Shown: piece after piece, positions 50,611 through 58,965 of the stretch
How positions within the stretch are numbered: position 1 is the stretch's first letter
Layout: each line of letters starts with the position of its first letter
Source of the DNA: Candidatus Gagatemarchaeum stordalenia
Lineage (GTDB): Archaea; Thermoproteota; Nitrososphaeria; Nitrososphaerales; Gagatemarchaeaceae
Length of the DNA stretch: 64,000 nt
Direction of reading: 5' to 3'
Assembly (NCBI GenBank): GCA_003164815.1
Contig: PLUF01000095.1
Coordinates: forward strand, 1 to 64,000
Program-made: the position numbers and the translations under genes
The notes under the pieces: model-generated
Databases searched by the model: none
The model's input: the letters and a program-made list of their open reading frames with translations, nothing else
What the model was told of the DNA's origin: nothing

Positions 50611-52119
50611 ATGGCGAAGCAGATCTCTGTCAGGCGGACAGGGTTCGTGGTCTTCGCCTTCAGAATCGTGAGCATCTTCACCGGCCTGATCTTCCTGCTC
50701 ATGATGACCCGGACCCTGAGCACGTCCCAGTTCGGGCTCTGGGAGGTGGTCGTGGACCTCGTGACCTTCGCGTCATACCCGGCGGGACTCCTGGTCTACT
50801 GGGCGACCCGCGACATCGCGAGGGGGAAGCTGCTGGGGAAGACGGCCCTCGGGATGAACCTCGCCCTCAGCGCCGGGGGGATGGTGCTCTACGTAGCGCT
50901 CTCGTTCCTCACTGGCAGCCGCGTGGGTCAGTCGGACCTCATGACCATCCTCCTGGCCATCCTCCTCGTCCCCATAGCCTACTGGAACACGGCCGCGAAC
51001 GCGATCGTCTCGGGATACGACCCCGTAGTCCAGGGCTACTCCACCATCACCTCGGAGATCTGCAAGCTGGCGTTCGCCTACCCGCTGCTCATCGTCTTCC
51101 ACGTCGGCATCGACGGGGTCATCGTCTCCCTGATGGCGGCGAACTTCGCCCAGGCCGCGGCCTCGACCATCCTGGCGAGGGGCGCGTTCCAGCTGCCCTT
51201 CGACCCCGTGGCTGGGAGGAGGTGGCTGAGGAGGTCCTGGCTGCCGTCGCTCTCGACGCTCCCCTACGCCCTCGGAGTCGCCGACACGTTCGTCGCGAGC
51301 CTGGTCGCCGGTGGGACGATGACCGTCGGTTTCTACCAGGCGGCCTTTGCCGTAGCGTCCCTTGCCGGGTACTCGTACTACCTGGGGGTCGCGCTCTACC
51401 CTCTGCTCCTGAGGGGCGGGGCGGGGTCGGAGGAGCTTCCTACGATCACGCTCGACCTCTCGCTGCTCTTCGGCATCCCGCTGGCCGTCGGGGCAGCCTT
51501 CCTCGCGAAGCCCATCCTCTTCGTCCTCAACCCCACCTACGTGCAGAGCACCACGGCCCTCGAGATATTGGCGTTCGCTTCGCTCGCGAACGCGACGAAC
51601 ATAATCCTGGACCAGATACTCGCCGGGAAGGAGACGATAGACGCAGACGAGACTGCGGGCGTGAGGCATTTCGTCCACAGCAACCTGTTCTTCGTCTTCC
51701 TGGTCGACTTCGGGAGCACCCTCATCTACGTCCTGTCGGTCCTGCTGATAGTGGTCGCAGGGACGGCAAGCGGCGCGTCTCCGGTCACGACCATAGACCT
51801 CTGGGCGGCCGCACAGCTCGTAGTCTTCTCGATATTTTTGGGGGTCCGAGTGGTACGGATAAGGAAGGGGGGCAAGCTCTCGCTACGCCCATCATTCCTC
51901 AGGTACGTCGCTGGCTCCGGCGTGATGGCCGTCTTCTTCGTGATCGCAGGCCGACTCCTGAACTACGGGCTCCATGCGACGGTCTTCGTGGAGGAGCTGG
52001 GCGCGGTAGCCCTGGCCGGAGTCGGAATCTACTTCGTGTTCCTCTTCGCGACGGAGAGCAGTTTCCGACAGGTCGTCAAGATGGTCTTGAAGCCGCTCAC
52101 GGGTTCAAGAGCGACTTGA
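50611..52119 (+). CDS. Polysaccharide flippase (Wzx/MATE-type)
   Basis: This 502-residue transporter has 12-14 hydrophobic helices and the polysaccharide-biosynthesis exporter pattern: TGFVVFAFRIVSIFTGLIFLLMMTR, ISTSQFGLWEVVVDLV-like entry, ANAIVSGYDPVVQGYSTI and many Gly-rich turns. It likely moves lipid-linked sugar units out of the cell. Its 3' end overlaps the convergent glycosyltransferase by 23 bp. Confidence 0.85.
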   Translation: MAKQISVRRTGFVVFAFRIVSIFTGLIFLLMMTRTLSTSQFGLWEVVVDLVTFASYPAGLLVYWATRDIARGKLLGKTALGMNLALSAGGMVLYVALSFLTGSRVGQSDLMTILLAILLVPIAYWNTAANAIVSGYDPVVQGYSTITSEICKLAFAYPLLIVFHVGIDGVIVSLMAANFAQAAASTILARGAFQLPFDPVAGRRWLRRSWLPSLSTLPYALGVADTFVASLVAGGTMTVGFYQAAFAVASLAGYSYYLGVALYPLLLRGGAGSEELPTITLDLSLLFGIPLAVGAAFLAKPILFVLNPTYVQSTTALEILAFASLANATNIILDQILAGKETIDADETAGVRHFVHSNLFFVFLVDFGSTLIYVLSVLLIVVAGTASGASPVTTIDLWAAAQLVVFSIFLGVRVVRIRKGGKLSLRPSFLRYVAGSGVMAVFFVIAGRLLNYGLHATVFVEELGAVALAGVGIYFVFLFATESSFRQVVKMVLKPLTGSRAT

Positions 52120-53105
52120 GAGCCTGAATCTCGCCCTGACGGGAGGCCGACAGCCCTTCGTACCATCGCGTTATCCTCACCCTATACTCGTCTCGGACGG
52201 CCGCCTCCTGCATCAGCCGGACCTTCTTCGCTATCTCCTCGGGGTCGGACGAGTCGGTGTAGAGGAGCGCGTCGCCGAAGAAGTCTTCGAGCACTTCCTG
52301 CCTGGAGGAGATAGTCGGCAGCGAGCTCGCGGCGTACTCCAGCAGGACGTGGGATAGCGTGTATGGCTCGTCGGTCACGTTGACCGCCATATCAGCAGAC
52401 GCCTTCAGTGACTCGTAGGTCTGTCTGGGCAGGAACCCCAGATACCTGACGTTCTCCGGTAGCTCCCGCTCCGAGAGCCTGCGCTCCAGCTTCTCCTTCG
52501 GACCGGTGATGAGCAGTTCGACCGTCGCGACCTGGCCCACCCCGGAGGCCTCTGCCTCGATGCGCTCGAGTGGGTGGCCGCCGTGCGAGCAGATTACGAT
52601 GGTGGCCCTGGACGTGAAGCTGCGCCTCAGCGGCTCGTCGCGGGGGTTGGGGTTCCGCCCGACAAAGTCGTGCACGACAAGCACGTTCGTCGCGCCCATC
52701 GCGCTCAGCTTCTCCCCCCAGAACCGGTGAGGGGCGGTGTTCCCGGCCGCTGCGCGTGCGACTACGCCCTCAAGGAAGCCGATCGCCTTGGAGACCGGAC
52801 CACTCCCGAGGGTCTTGATCCGCCATATGGAGTGGTGGTCGACGACGAGCCTCGTGCCCGTGAGGCTGCAGTAGAACATGCACGTAAGGGGGCAGAAGAC
52901 CGGCGGGTTCTGTGCGTAGACGACGTCGGGCCTCCGCTGGAAGAGGATTATCAGGGTCTTGAAGAAGAGAGCAACGTAGCGGATGGGCGCGAAGTATCTG
53001 GGCCCGTAAAGGAAGGTGATGCTGACCCTCTCGGCACCGACCGCCTCGGCGAGCTCATCGGCGCGAAATCCGAAAGGGACCCCAAACTAATACTAGGGTT
53101 TTCAC
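52097..53105 (-). pseudogene. Glycosyltransferase body, interrupted upstream by a homing endonuclease gene
   Basis: The product is a GT4-like protein. From about 53070 to 52097 one frame reads GFRADELAEAVGAERVSITF, GPRYFAPIRYVA, VVYAQNPPVFCPLTC, DHHSIWRIKTLG, VEGVVARAAAGNTAP and a GT-B C-terminal half (VRYLGFLPRQTYESLKASADM, YTLSHVLLEYAASSLPTIS). GTG 53105 directly follows the nuclease stop and gives MKTLVLVWGPF, a proper GT N-terminus, but one extra base in CCCTTTCGG (minus strand, ~53071-53075) shifts it out of frame with GFRADEL. The protein is therefore broken unless a +1 frameshift or a start from ATG 52879 occurs. Confidence 0.75.
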
Positions 53106-53116
53106 TCACTCACCCC
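53061..53116. repeat. Direct repeat A flanking the homing endonuclease
   Basis: The 56-base segment starts GCGCGAAATCCGAAAGGGAC and is about three-quarters identical (by eye) to repeat B at 53958-54013. It contains the end of the nuclease gene and the restarted glycosyltransferase N-terminus. Confidence 0.8.
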
Positions 53117-53927
53117 TCGCTTCACGGAGCATCTCTTCGAGTCTCTCTCCAGCTATATCGCGGTTAGACTTGAATTCATGTTCCCAGATGGCCAGCACCT
53201 TCCATCCACGTCTTCCGAGCTCTTCATAGATTTGTCGGTCCTTGATTTTCTTTCGAAGCCAGTCTGGCACGTTTGGACAGTGCTTCGGACAGGCGTGCCA
53301 GTAGCAACCGTTGCAGAATACCGCGATTTTTTCATCGGGAAGGAAGAGGTCGGGAATGCAAATTCCTTCGACCCTCTTGCAGACTGAGAACTTTACCCCT
53401 CTCGTCGCCAAAGACTCTCTCGCAAGAATCTCGATTCTTGTTGGCCTGGTCACTCTCGCTATTGTTTCCGCGTGTTCGGGATGTGTTCTCCACCATTCTT
53501 TGAAGAACCAGTGGTTACGCTCAGCTAGTTGTTTCTTCCTATCATCAGTCCACCATGATCTTTTCTTTTCCCCGATCCTTGCCAAGCTTGGCGTCGTCTC
53601 CTTTGTTAGACCCTTGTTCCAGGGAACTTGCCCCATGTGTCCCCTTGAAATGGCACTTCTAACCTCCCCCGGCAGTTTCCTTCCAATTAGGAGTTCTGAG
53701 AGCTTTCTCTTGGTTGCTTCGGAATGATGACGTCCTACCCAGATCCTATTCCCATCCTTGAATTCGGTGGAGGGATGTCGGCCCTTGTTGGGATGGTGTC
53801 CGTGTACGGTCAAGTAATCTTCATAATACCTTCGTTTTCCTTCTAGGAATCTCGCCAGGTGTTCCTCAGTAGTTCGTGGGAGGGGACGATTTCTGACTGG
53901 ACTTCTCCTGACCGACCGTCCTTTCAT
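53106..53927 (-). CDS. Homing endonuclease with NUMOD-like repeats and Vsr-type nuclease domain
   Basis: The 273-residue protein has N-terminal basic repeats like NUMOD3 (RHHSEATKRKLSELLIGRKLPGE, GHMGQVPWNKGLTKETT) that bind DNA. A Vsr-like nuclease follows (GICIPDLFLPDEKIAVFCNGCYWHACPKHCPNVP, IKDRQIYEELGRRGWKVLAIWEHE). The D...H catalytic residues of Vsr-type homing nucleases are present. ATG 53927 lies ~23 bases after CTTTTTATTCAAAC. Its GC content is near 50%, lower than its neighbours. The stop TGA is followed directly by the GTG that restarts the glycosyltransferase. It is probably active in spreading the insertion. Confidence 0.85.
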   Translation of the reverse strand: MKGRSVRRSPVRNRPLPRTTEEHLARFLEGKRRYYEDYLTVHGHHPNKGRHPSTEFKDGNRIWVGRHHSEATKRKLSELLIGRKLPGEVRSAISRGHMGQVPWNKGLTKETTPSLARIGEKKRSWWTDDRKKQLAERNHWFFKEWWRTHPEHAETIARVTRPTRIEILARESLATRGVKFSVCKRVEGICIPDLFLPDEKIAVFCNGCYWHACPKHCPNVPDWLRKKIKDRQIYEELGRRGWKVLAIWEHEFKSNRDIAGERLEEMLREARGE

Positions 53928-53932
53928 GAATT

Positions 53933-54040
53933 CTAAAGCCGTGTTTGAATAAAAAGGGCGCGAAAACCAAAGGGACCCCAGACTAATGTAAGGATCTTCC
54001 CTCGCTCGCCCCCGGTCTCACGCATTTGCGTCGAGTCCAT
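53933..54040 (-). pseudogene. Detached N-terminus of the interrupted glycosyltransferase
   Basis: ATG 54040 starts MDSTQMRETGGERGKILTLV, then WGPFGFRA, after which the frame runs into element DNA (LFIQTRL) and stops at TAG 53935-53933. TCAATAAAGG on the minus strand (~54058-54068) gives a TATA ~24 bases upstream, so this is the native start. The next base run leads to the nuclease ATG five bases later. Confidence 0.75.
53958..54013. repeat. Direct repeat B flanking the homing endonuclease
   Basis: The 56-base partner of repeat A starts GCGCGAAAACCAAAGGGACC. Both copies encode the KILTLVWGPFGFRA-type glycosyltransferase strand on the minus strand. Confidence 0.8.
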
Positions 54041-54229
54041 CTTCCCGCCGTGAGCGCCTTTATTGATTACGAAGCTCTGAAGCGCGTTGCCAGCGCTGGT
54101 TCAGGTTAGCGGGTCCGTGAAAACCTCCCCCCACGGCCTCAATGGAGCGTGAGTCGACACCTCCCAACCCTTTTTAGGCCGCCGATGGCACTCCTCGGAA
54201 GGTTGCAGACTAGGACCGAGGGCCTTTCG

Positions 54230-56152
54230 ATGGATTATGCGAAGGCCGAACGGGAGATCGTGCGCTTCATTCGGAAGGTCGTCGAGGACTCTCGCTCTTC
54301 CGGGGCGGTCATAGGGCTGAGCGGGGGGATCGACAGCTCGGTCGTTGGAGCGCTTCTCGTGCGCGCGCTGGGGAAGGAGAAGGTGATCGGCATCCTCATG
54401 CCGGCGTCTCACACGCCGAAGCAGGACACAGAAGACGCCCGCGCGCTCGCCAAGAGCTGGGGGATCAAGACCTATGAAGTGGGCATCGACCCGGTCTTCT
54501 CGGCCTTTGAGAAGTCCCTCCCGAAGGAGGGCGCGGACAGGGTCGCCTACGCGAACGTCAAGGCCAGGATAAGGATGGTCATCAACTACTACATCGCCAA
54601 CTCCAACGGGATGCTGGTGGCAGGGACCGGGGACAGGTCAGAGGACATGATTGGGTTCTTCTGCTACGACGAGAAGACTCGGGTTGTAACCTCAGACGGG
54701 CCCAAGGACTTGAATGAGCTTAAAACTGGTGATTGTGTATTCTCGATAGATCCCAAGACGCAGTACATCGTTGAGTCGAACATCGAGGAAGTCTTCAGGT
54801 TCCCATATGAAGGGGAGATGATTCATTTTGCTGGACGAGGTGCTGATGTCATGGTTACTCCAAACCATCGCATGTTGATCCACACCAGTTCCTCAACTCC
54901 GAACTCTAGACTTACTTTCAAAAGAGCTGACGAATGTCTCGACAAGAGGGACGTCCTCACCCCGGTTCCACTAAGATGGGCGGGGAGTATCACGCCTCCC
55001 TCAAGCATACAACTGTCTTTCGAACAGAGACGCATCAGGAGAACAGTGAAACTCTCACTGGACGATGCGTTCTACATACTTGGGCTATTCATAGGAGACG
55101 GGAACGCCACAGTCGGGAAAGTGGTCGTACCGGTCAAATCTCGTCTGAGTCGAGTTGAGTACACGAGAACATGCCGTGACAAGGGCGGCAACTTCACGCC
55201 TATTGAGCCCGGGATGACAGAAGTTCGTATGAAGGAGTACAATACGTTTGAGACTACATTCTCTTTGCCAAACTATACCAAAGATGCTGCGAGACAACGT
55301 CTTATCGAGATTCTTGGAAAATATCAGATCGGATACCATCTCACGAAGGACACCGTCCGCATTTCCTCAGAGGGAATATACGATTTCTTCTCTCAGTGCG
55401 GAATCGGTGCACGAAACAAACACATTCCAAATTGGATTCTAGCTTATCCATCAGAGTATCTAGTACACCTACTTCGTGGCTTGAAAGACAGCGATGGTAG
55501 ACATTCTGAATCAATGAGCGTTTACTACACCTCTTCCGCGAGGCTCAGAGACGATTTCACGCAGCTATGCTTCAAGCTAGGAAGGAGAGCCAGTGTCACT
55601 TACAACGACCCTAAACGGCCACAGATTAATGGCAAGGTCATAAGGACTGGGTCTTCGTTCACTATCAGCTACGCCCACAAGCAGCGCTCTCAGCATGCGA
55701 TGAAGAGCAGACTGGCGAAGAAAGTCTCCTACAAGGGCGTAGTCTGGTGTCCGTCAGTGCCGCCTTTTGAGAACGTGTTGGTCGAGCGGAACGGGAAGTA
55801 TGTCTTTTCAGGCAATACCAAGTACGGGGACGGCGGCGTGGACTTCCTGCCGATTGCCCACCTCTACAAGACACAGGTCAGGCTCCTCGGCGCGCACCTC
55901 GGGCTCCCCGAACCGGTGGTGAACAAGCCGGCCTCGCCGCAGCTGTGGCCGGGACACAAGGCGGTGGATGAGATTCCGATCGAATACGAGCGCCTGGACC
56001 TGGTGCTGGCAGGGCTCTTCGATGAGAAGCGGACGCCCGCTGAGGTGGCGAAGACGACCGGGGTCGGCATCAAGGTCGTCCGGGACGTGATCAGGCGGCA
56101 CAGGGCCTCGGCGCACAAGCGTGCCTATCCCCCCATGCTCGGCAGTTGGTAG
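54230..56152 (+). CDS. nadE: NH3-dependent NAD synthetase with intein
   Basis: Precursor of 640 residues; mature NadE after splicing 255. The N-part has the PP-loop SGGIDSSVVGALL and AGTGDRSEDMIGFF, the C-part resumes TKYGDGGVDFLPIAHLYKTQV, matching the normal NadE run. There is no glutaminase domain, so ammonia is the nitrogen source. It converts deamido-NAD to NAD. I prefer ATG 54230; TTG 54203 is ~30 bases from the box CCTTTTTAGG and would add nine residues. The intein is listed separately. Confidence 0.93.
   Translation: MDYAKAEREIVRFIRKVVEDSRSSGAVIGLSGGIDSSVVGALLVRALGKEKVIGILMPASHTPKQDTEDARALAKSWGIKTYEVGIDPVFSAFEKSLPKEGADRVAYANVKARIRMVINYYIANSNGMLVAGTGDRSEDMIGFFCYDEKTRVVTSDGPKDLNELKTGDCVFSIDPKTQYIVESNIEEVFRFPYEGEMIHFAGRGADVMVTPNHRMLIHTSSSTPNSRLTFKRADECLDKRDVLTPVPLRWAGSITPPSSIQLSFEQRRIRRTVKLSLDDAFYILGLFIGDGNATVGKVVVPVKSRLSRVEYTRTCRDKGGNFTPIEPGMTEVRMKEYNTFETTFSLPNYTKDAARQRLIEILGKYQIGYHLTKDTVRISSEGIYDFFSQCGIGARNKHIPNWILAYPSEYLVHLLRGLKDSDGRHSESMSVYYTSSARLRDDFTQLCFKLGRRASVTYNDPKRPQINGKVIRTGSSFTISYAHKQRSQHAMKSRLAKKVSYKGVVWCPSVPPFENVLVERNGKYVFSGNTKYGDGGVDFLPIAHLYKTQVRLLGAHLGLPEPVVNKPASPQLWPGHKAVDEIPIEYERLDLVLAGLFDEKRTPAEVAKTTGVGIKVVRDVIRRHRASAHKRAYPPMLGSW
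54662..55816 (+). other. 385-residue LAGLIDADG intein inside nadE
   Basis: Splice block A is CYDEKTRVVTSDGPKDLNEL with the N-terminal Cys; block B is GADVMVTPNHRMLI (TxxH). The endonuclease has two LAGLIDADG-type helices, DAFYILGLFIGDGNA and YLVHLLRGLKDSDGRH, each ending in an acidic residue, so it looks complete. Block F/G is VLVERNGKYVFSGN with the terminal Asn; Gly replaces the usual penultimate His. The C-extein begins with Thr (TKYGDGG), the +1 nucleophile. GC is visibly lower than in the nadE exteins, consistent with a mobile intein. Confidence 0.92.
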
Positions 56153-56214
56153 CATCCACCTAGAAGACGGGGACACCACGCCACGGGAAGCGACCCAACA
56201 CAATAGCCGTGGTC

Positions 56215-57034
56215 TCACTTGCGTGCCAGGAGCGACCCATAAAGGTCGTAGAGCTTCTTGACCACAACCTCGGGCCTGTTCTTCTCCGGCAGCACGTCTA
56301 TCACTCCCTCCGGCCTTACGACCTTGCATCCTACGGAGAGAGCCTCCAGGCCGGCCTTGCTAAGGCAGTCCAGCCTGAGGTTCCTGTTGTACCAGTCCCT
56401 CTTCACGTCGATGTAGTACTCGAAGCGAGAGAGGTACTCGGGAAACTTCGAGTGATCGATGGGATTCGCTTGGCTGTCGTGGACCGTGAGATTCAGCCCG
56501 TGGTCCTTGGCTAGCTTCTCGGCCAGCTCGTCTTCGCCGAACTTGATGTAGAGAGCCGTCCCGGGTACGGGGGCCTCGGCCATCGGATGGAAGATGTCGG
56601 TGTCCACCGGAGTCTCGCTCACCTGGACGTTCGGGGGCGCGTTCTTCATCTGGTCAGAGCCGAAGATCAGGATCGCATCTGCCCTGCGCCATCTCTTCTC
56701 CGACTTGGCCCAGAGCTCGGTCTGCCCGACGCCGTGATAATGGAGGACGACGGGCTTCGACCCGTAGAGATTCTTCAGCGGAGGAACAATCTTGTCGAGG
56801 CTGTGGACGTGTATGATGTCGTACTTCCTTGCCTCGAAGAGAGCCTTGAGGACAAAAGTCCGGGCCCCGACGTCCCACGACTCCCCGAAGGTCGCCGTGA
56901 AGTTGAACTTGTCAAAGGCCTTCCTCATCACCACCTGGCTCTGCGTTCCGCAGCCTCTGTCCATGAACTTGGCGATGACGCTTGAGACACCGGAGACGTT
57001 CCAGATGTGCAGAACCCTTACGACCAGTCACCAT
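56215..57034 (-). CDS. Glycosyltransferase (GT4-like), possible frameshift near start
   Basis: The body from 57016 to 56215 reads VLHIWNVSGVSSVIAKFMD, YDIIHVHSLDKIVPPLKNLYGSKPVVLHYHG, ADAILIFGSD, TPVDTDIFHPM and CLSKAGLEALSVGCKVVRPEG, a GT-B fold. In-frame ATG is only at 56964, which would lose the first strand. ATG 57034 (minus) reads M-V-T-G-R and would join VLHIW if one A at ~57018 were removed, so a one-base insertion or a non-standard start is likely. No strong TATA is visible just upstream. Confidence 0.7.
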
Positions 57035-57152
57035 TCCTGAGCCTGGTCAATCACTAGGCCGAGGTGCCGGTCGTTGTGACCGTCTGGAGACTCGAATCCA
57101 ACTCTTCTCGAAGCGCTCGGGGGGTCGTACGTTATTTAAGGAGAACGAGGAT

Positions 57153-57998
57153 TCAGGCGACGCGCTTGGAGACGTCGGCCCAGTTGAGGTGCGCGCGGGT
57201 CACCACGATGGCCGCGATGGCGTACACCGCTATCAGGCCGACAGAGAAGGCAATCGAGGTCTCGGTCGGGCCGGAGCCGATGAGCTGCAGCAGATCCTTC
57301 GCGTCGGCTGGGAGCCCGGGGAGCGCAACCTGAAGAGGCAGGGAGCTTCCGGGGGTCGTCGGCAGGTACACGTTGATCTGTTGATAGAAGCCGTTCCCCG
57401 TCACAGTGTAGATGACCCGCAGGATTGTGCCTGTTATCACGCTCGCAAAGAAGACAGCCGAGGCGATGATGTAGGAGAGCGACGAACGTCTGACCAGCTC
57501 CCCGGACATGAACGCCACTGAGTAGAAGATCAGAGCGGAGTAGACCTGCGAAAGAACCACGGCCGGAAGGACTGAGAGCGCATCCTGGGTCCCGAAAGTG
57601 AAGGTAGCAGAGGTGACGCTCAGCGTAGCGTTCAGGAGCACCACTGCCGCGACCAGGATGAATCCCCCCGCGAACTTGCCCGCGTAGTACTCGTCTCTTG
57701 TGACGGGCTTCGAAAGCAGAACTTCGGCGGTTCCTTGCTCGTACTCCTCCGACATCGACCCCGCGGCCACGAGGAGAGCGGTGAATGGAAGGAAGAACCC
57801 CTGCACCAGGAAGACGCCGAACACCCAGATGAAGGGGTAGTCCGAAGGAGGGAGGAACGAGCCCCCGACTGACTTGATGAGGATGGCGGGAATCGTGCCG
57901 ATAAGCAGCGTGACGACGACCAGGACCAGGACCTTCTTCCTCGCGTTCGCCCTTCGGATCTCGTACTTTGCGAACGCCCAGACCTTGGCGAGGTTCAA
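57153..57998 (-). CDS. ABC-2 type transporter permease
   Basis: The 281-residue protein has six helices: LVLVVVTLLIGTIPAIL, IWVFGVFLVQGFFLPFTALLVA, FILVAAVVLLNATLSV, and GLIAVYAIAAIVV among others. It has a typical cytoplasmic N-terminus KVWAFAKYEIRRANARKK and the conserved EYEQGTAEVLLSKPVTRDEYYAGKF loop. Overlapping by 4 bases with the ATPase upstream, it forms the membrane channel of an exporter. Confidence 0.88.
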   Translation of the reverse strand: MNLAKVWAFAKYEIRRANARKKVLVLVVVTLLIGTIPAILIKSVGGSFLPPSDYPFIWVFGVFLVQGFFLPFTALLVAAGSMSEEYEQGTAEVLLSKPVTRDEYYAGKFAGGFILVAAVVLLNATLSVTSATFTFGTQDALSVLPAVVLSQVYSALIFYSVAFMSGELVRRSSLSYIIASAVFFASVITGTILRVIYTVTGNGFYQQINVYLPTTPGSSLPLQVALPGLPADAKDLLQLIGSGPTETSIAFSVGLIAVYAIAAIVVTRAHLNWADVSKRVA

Positions 57999-58927
57999 GC
58001 GCCCGACCTCCGGATGGAGGCGAGGTAGGCCTCGTCTAGCTCGCTCCTCGAATAGCCTATCGAGAGGAGGCTCGCCCCGGAGACGACGACGGCCTTGGAG
58101 ACCTCGCTGCGCACGTCCCGACCCTTCACTACCTGGACCGTGAACCCGACGGAGGTCCTGTTCACCGCGCTAACCCCGGGAAGCCTCAGGATCTCTGCGA
58201 TGAGATCGTCGGACGGGTTGAGCGCCTCGACCACAACCAGTCGGGTGTCGAGCGAGCTCGAGATGAACTCCTCGATGCCTCCACGGAAGATCAGTCGACC
58301 GGAGTGGATCACGGCCAGGCTGTCGCAGAGCGACTCGACCTCCGACATGATATGGGAGGACATTACTATCGTCCCTCTGTTTCTGGCGAACTCCCTGAAC
58401 AGCGACCTGAAGTGGAGGGCGCCGGCAGGGTCAATCCCAATCATCGGCTCGTCGAGTATGAGCAGGGACGGCGTACCGAGCATCGCCTGGGCGACGCTCA
58501 GCCGCTGGACCATCCCCTTGCTGAGCTTCCCTATCTTCTGGTCTCCATAGTCCGAGAGCCCTACAGACCCGAGTACTGCGGGTATCTGCTCCCTCAGCGC
58601 GCCGGATCCCAGGCCGAGCTCCCTGCCGACCAGCTCGAGCAGTTCGTTGGGCGACATGAACGTCTGAAGGTTGGGGAGCTCCGGCGAGTAGCCGACGTTG
58701 GCGAGGGCCCTTACGTGGTCGCGGATCGGATTGAGGCCCATGGTCCGGACCGTTCCCGAGGACGTGCGGGAGAGCCCGAGCGCGAGGCGGATCGATGTGG
58801 ACTTGCCCGAGCCGTTCGGGCCGAGCAGCCCGACGACCTCTCCCTGTTTTACGCTGAACGAGATTGGACCTATCTTCTTCGAGCCGTAGTCCTTTACCGC
58901 CTCCTCGAAACTCAAGACGACTTCCAT
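57995..58927 (-). CDS. ABC transporter ATPase
   Basis: The 310-residue ATPase has Walker A GLLGPNGSGKSTS, Q-loop, signature LSKGMVQRLSVAQAML, Walker B LLILDEPMIGID and H-loop IVMSSHIMSE. The C-terminal ~90 residues (VVEALNPSDDLIAEIL) form a regulatory beta part as in NatA/CcmA-like exporters. I chose ATG 58927 as start. It sits between the exported partner (39 bp upstream) and the permease (4-bp overlap). Confidence 0.92.
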   Translation of the reverse strand: MEVVLSFEEAVKDYGSKKIGPISFSVKQGEVVGLLGPNGSGKSTSIRLALGLSRTSSGTVRTMGLNPIRDHVRALANVGYSPELPNLQTFMSPNELLELVGRELGLGSGALREQIPAVLGSVGLSDYGDQKIGKLSKGMVQRLSVAQAMLGTPSLLILDEPMIGIDPAGALHFRSLFREFARNRGTIVMSSHIMSEVESLCDSLAVIHSGRLIFRGGIEEFISSSLDTRLVVVEALNPSDDLIAEILRLPGVSAVNRTSVGFTVQVVKGRDVRSEVSKAVVVSGASLLSIGYSRSELDEAYLASIRRSGA

Positions 58928-58965
58928 CGAAAGCACCAACTTGAGCGTTCGAGAAGCGGGTTTTC

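Noticed and set aside
54149-54230. GTG 54149 as the nadE start
   Set aside because: It lies upstream of the probable TATA box and adds residues unlike NadE.
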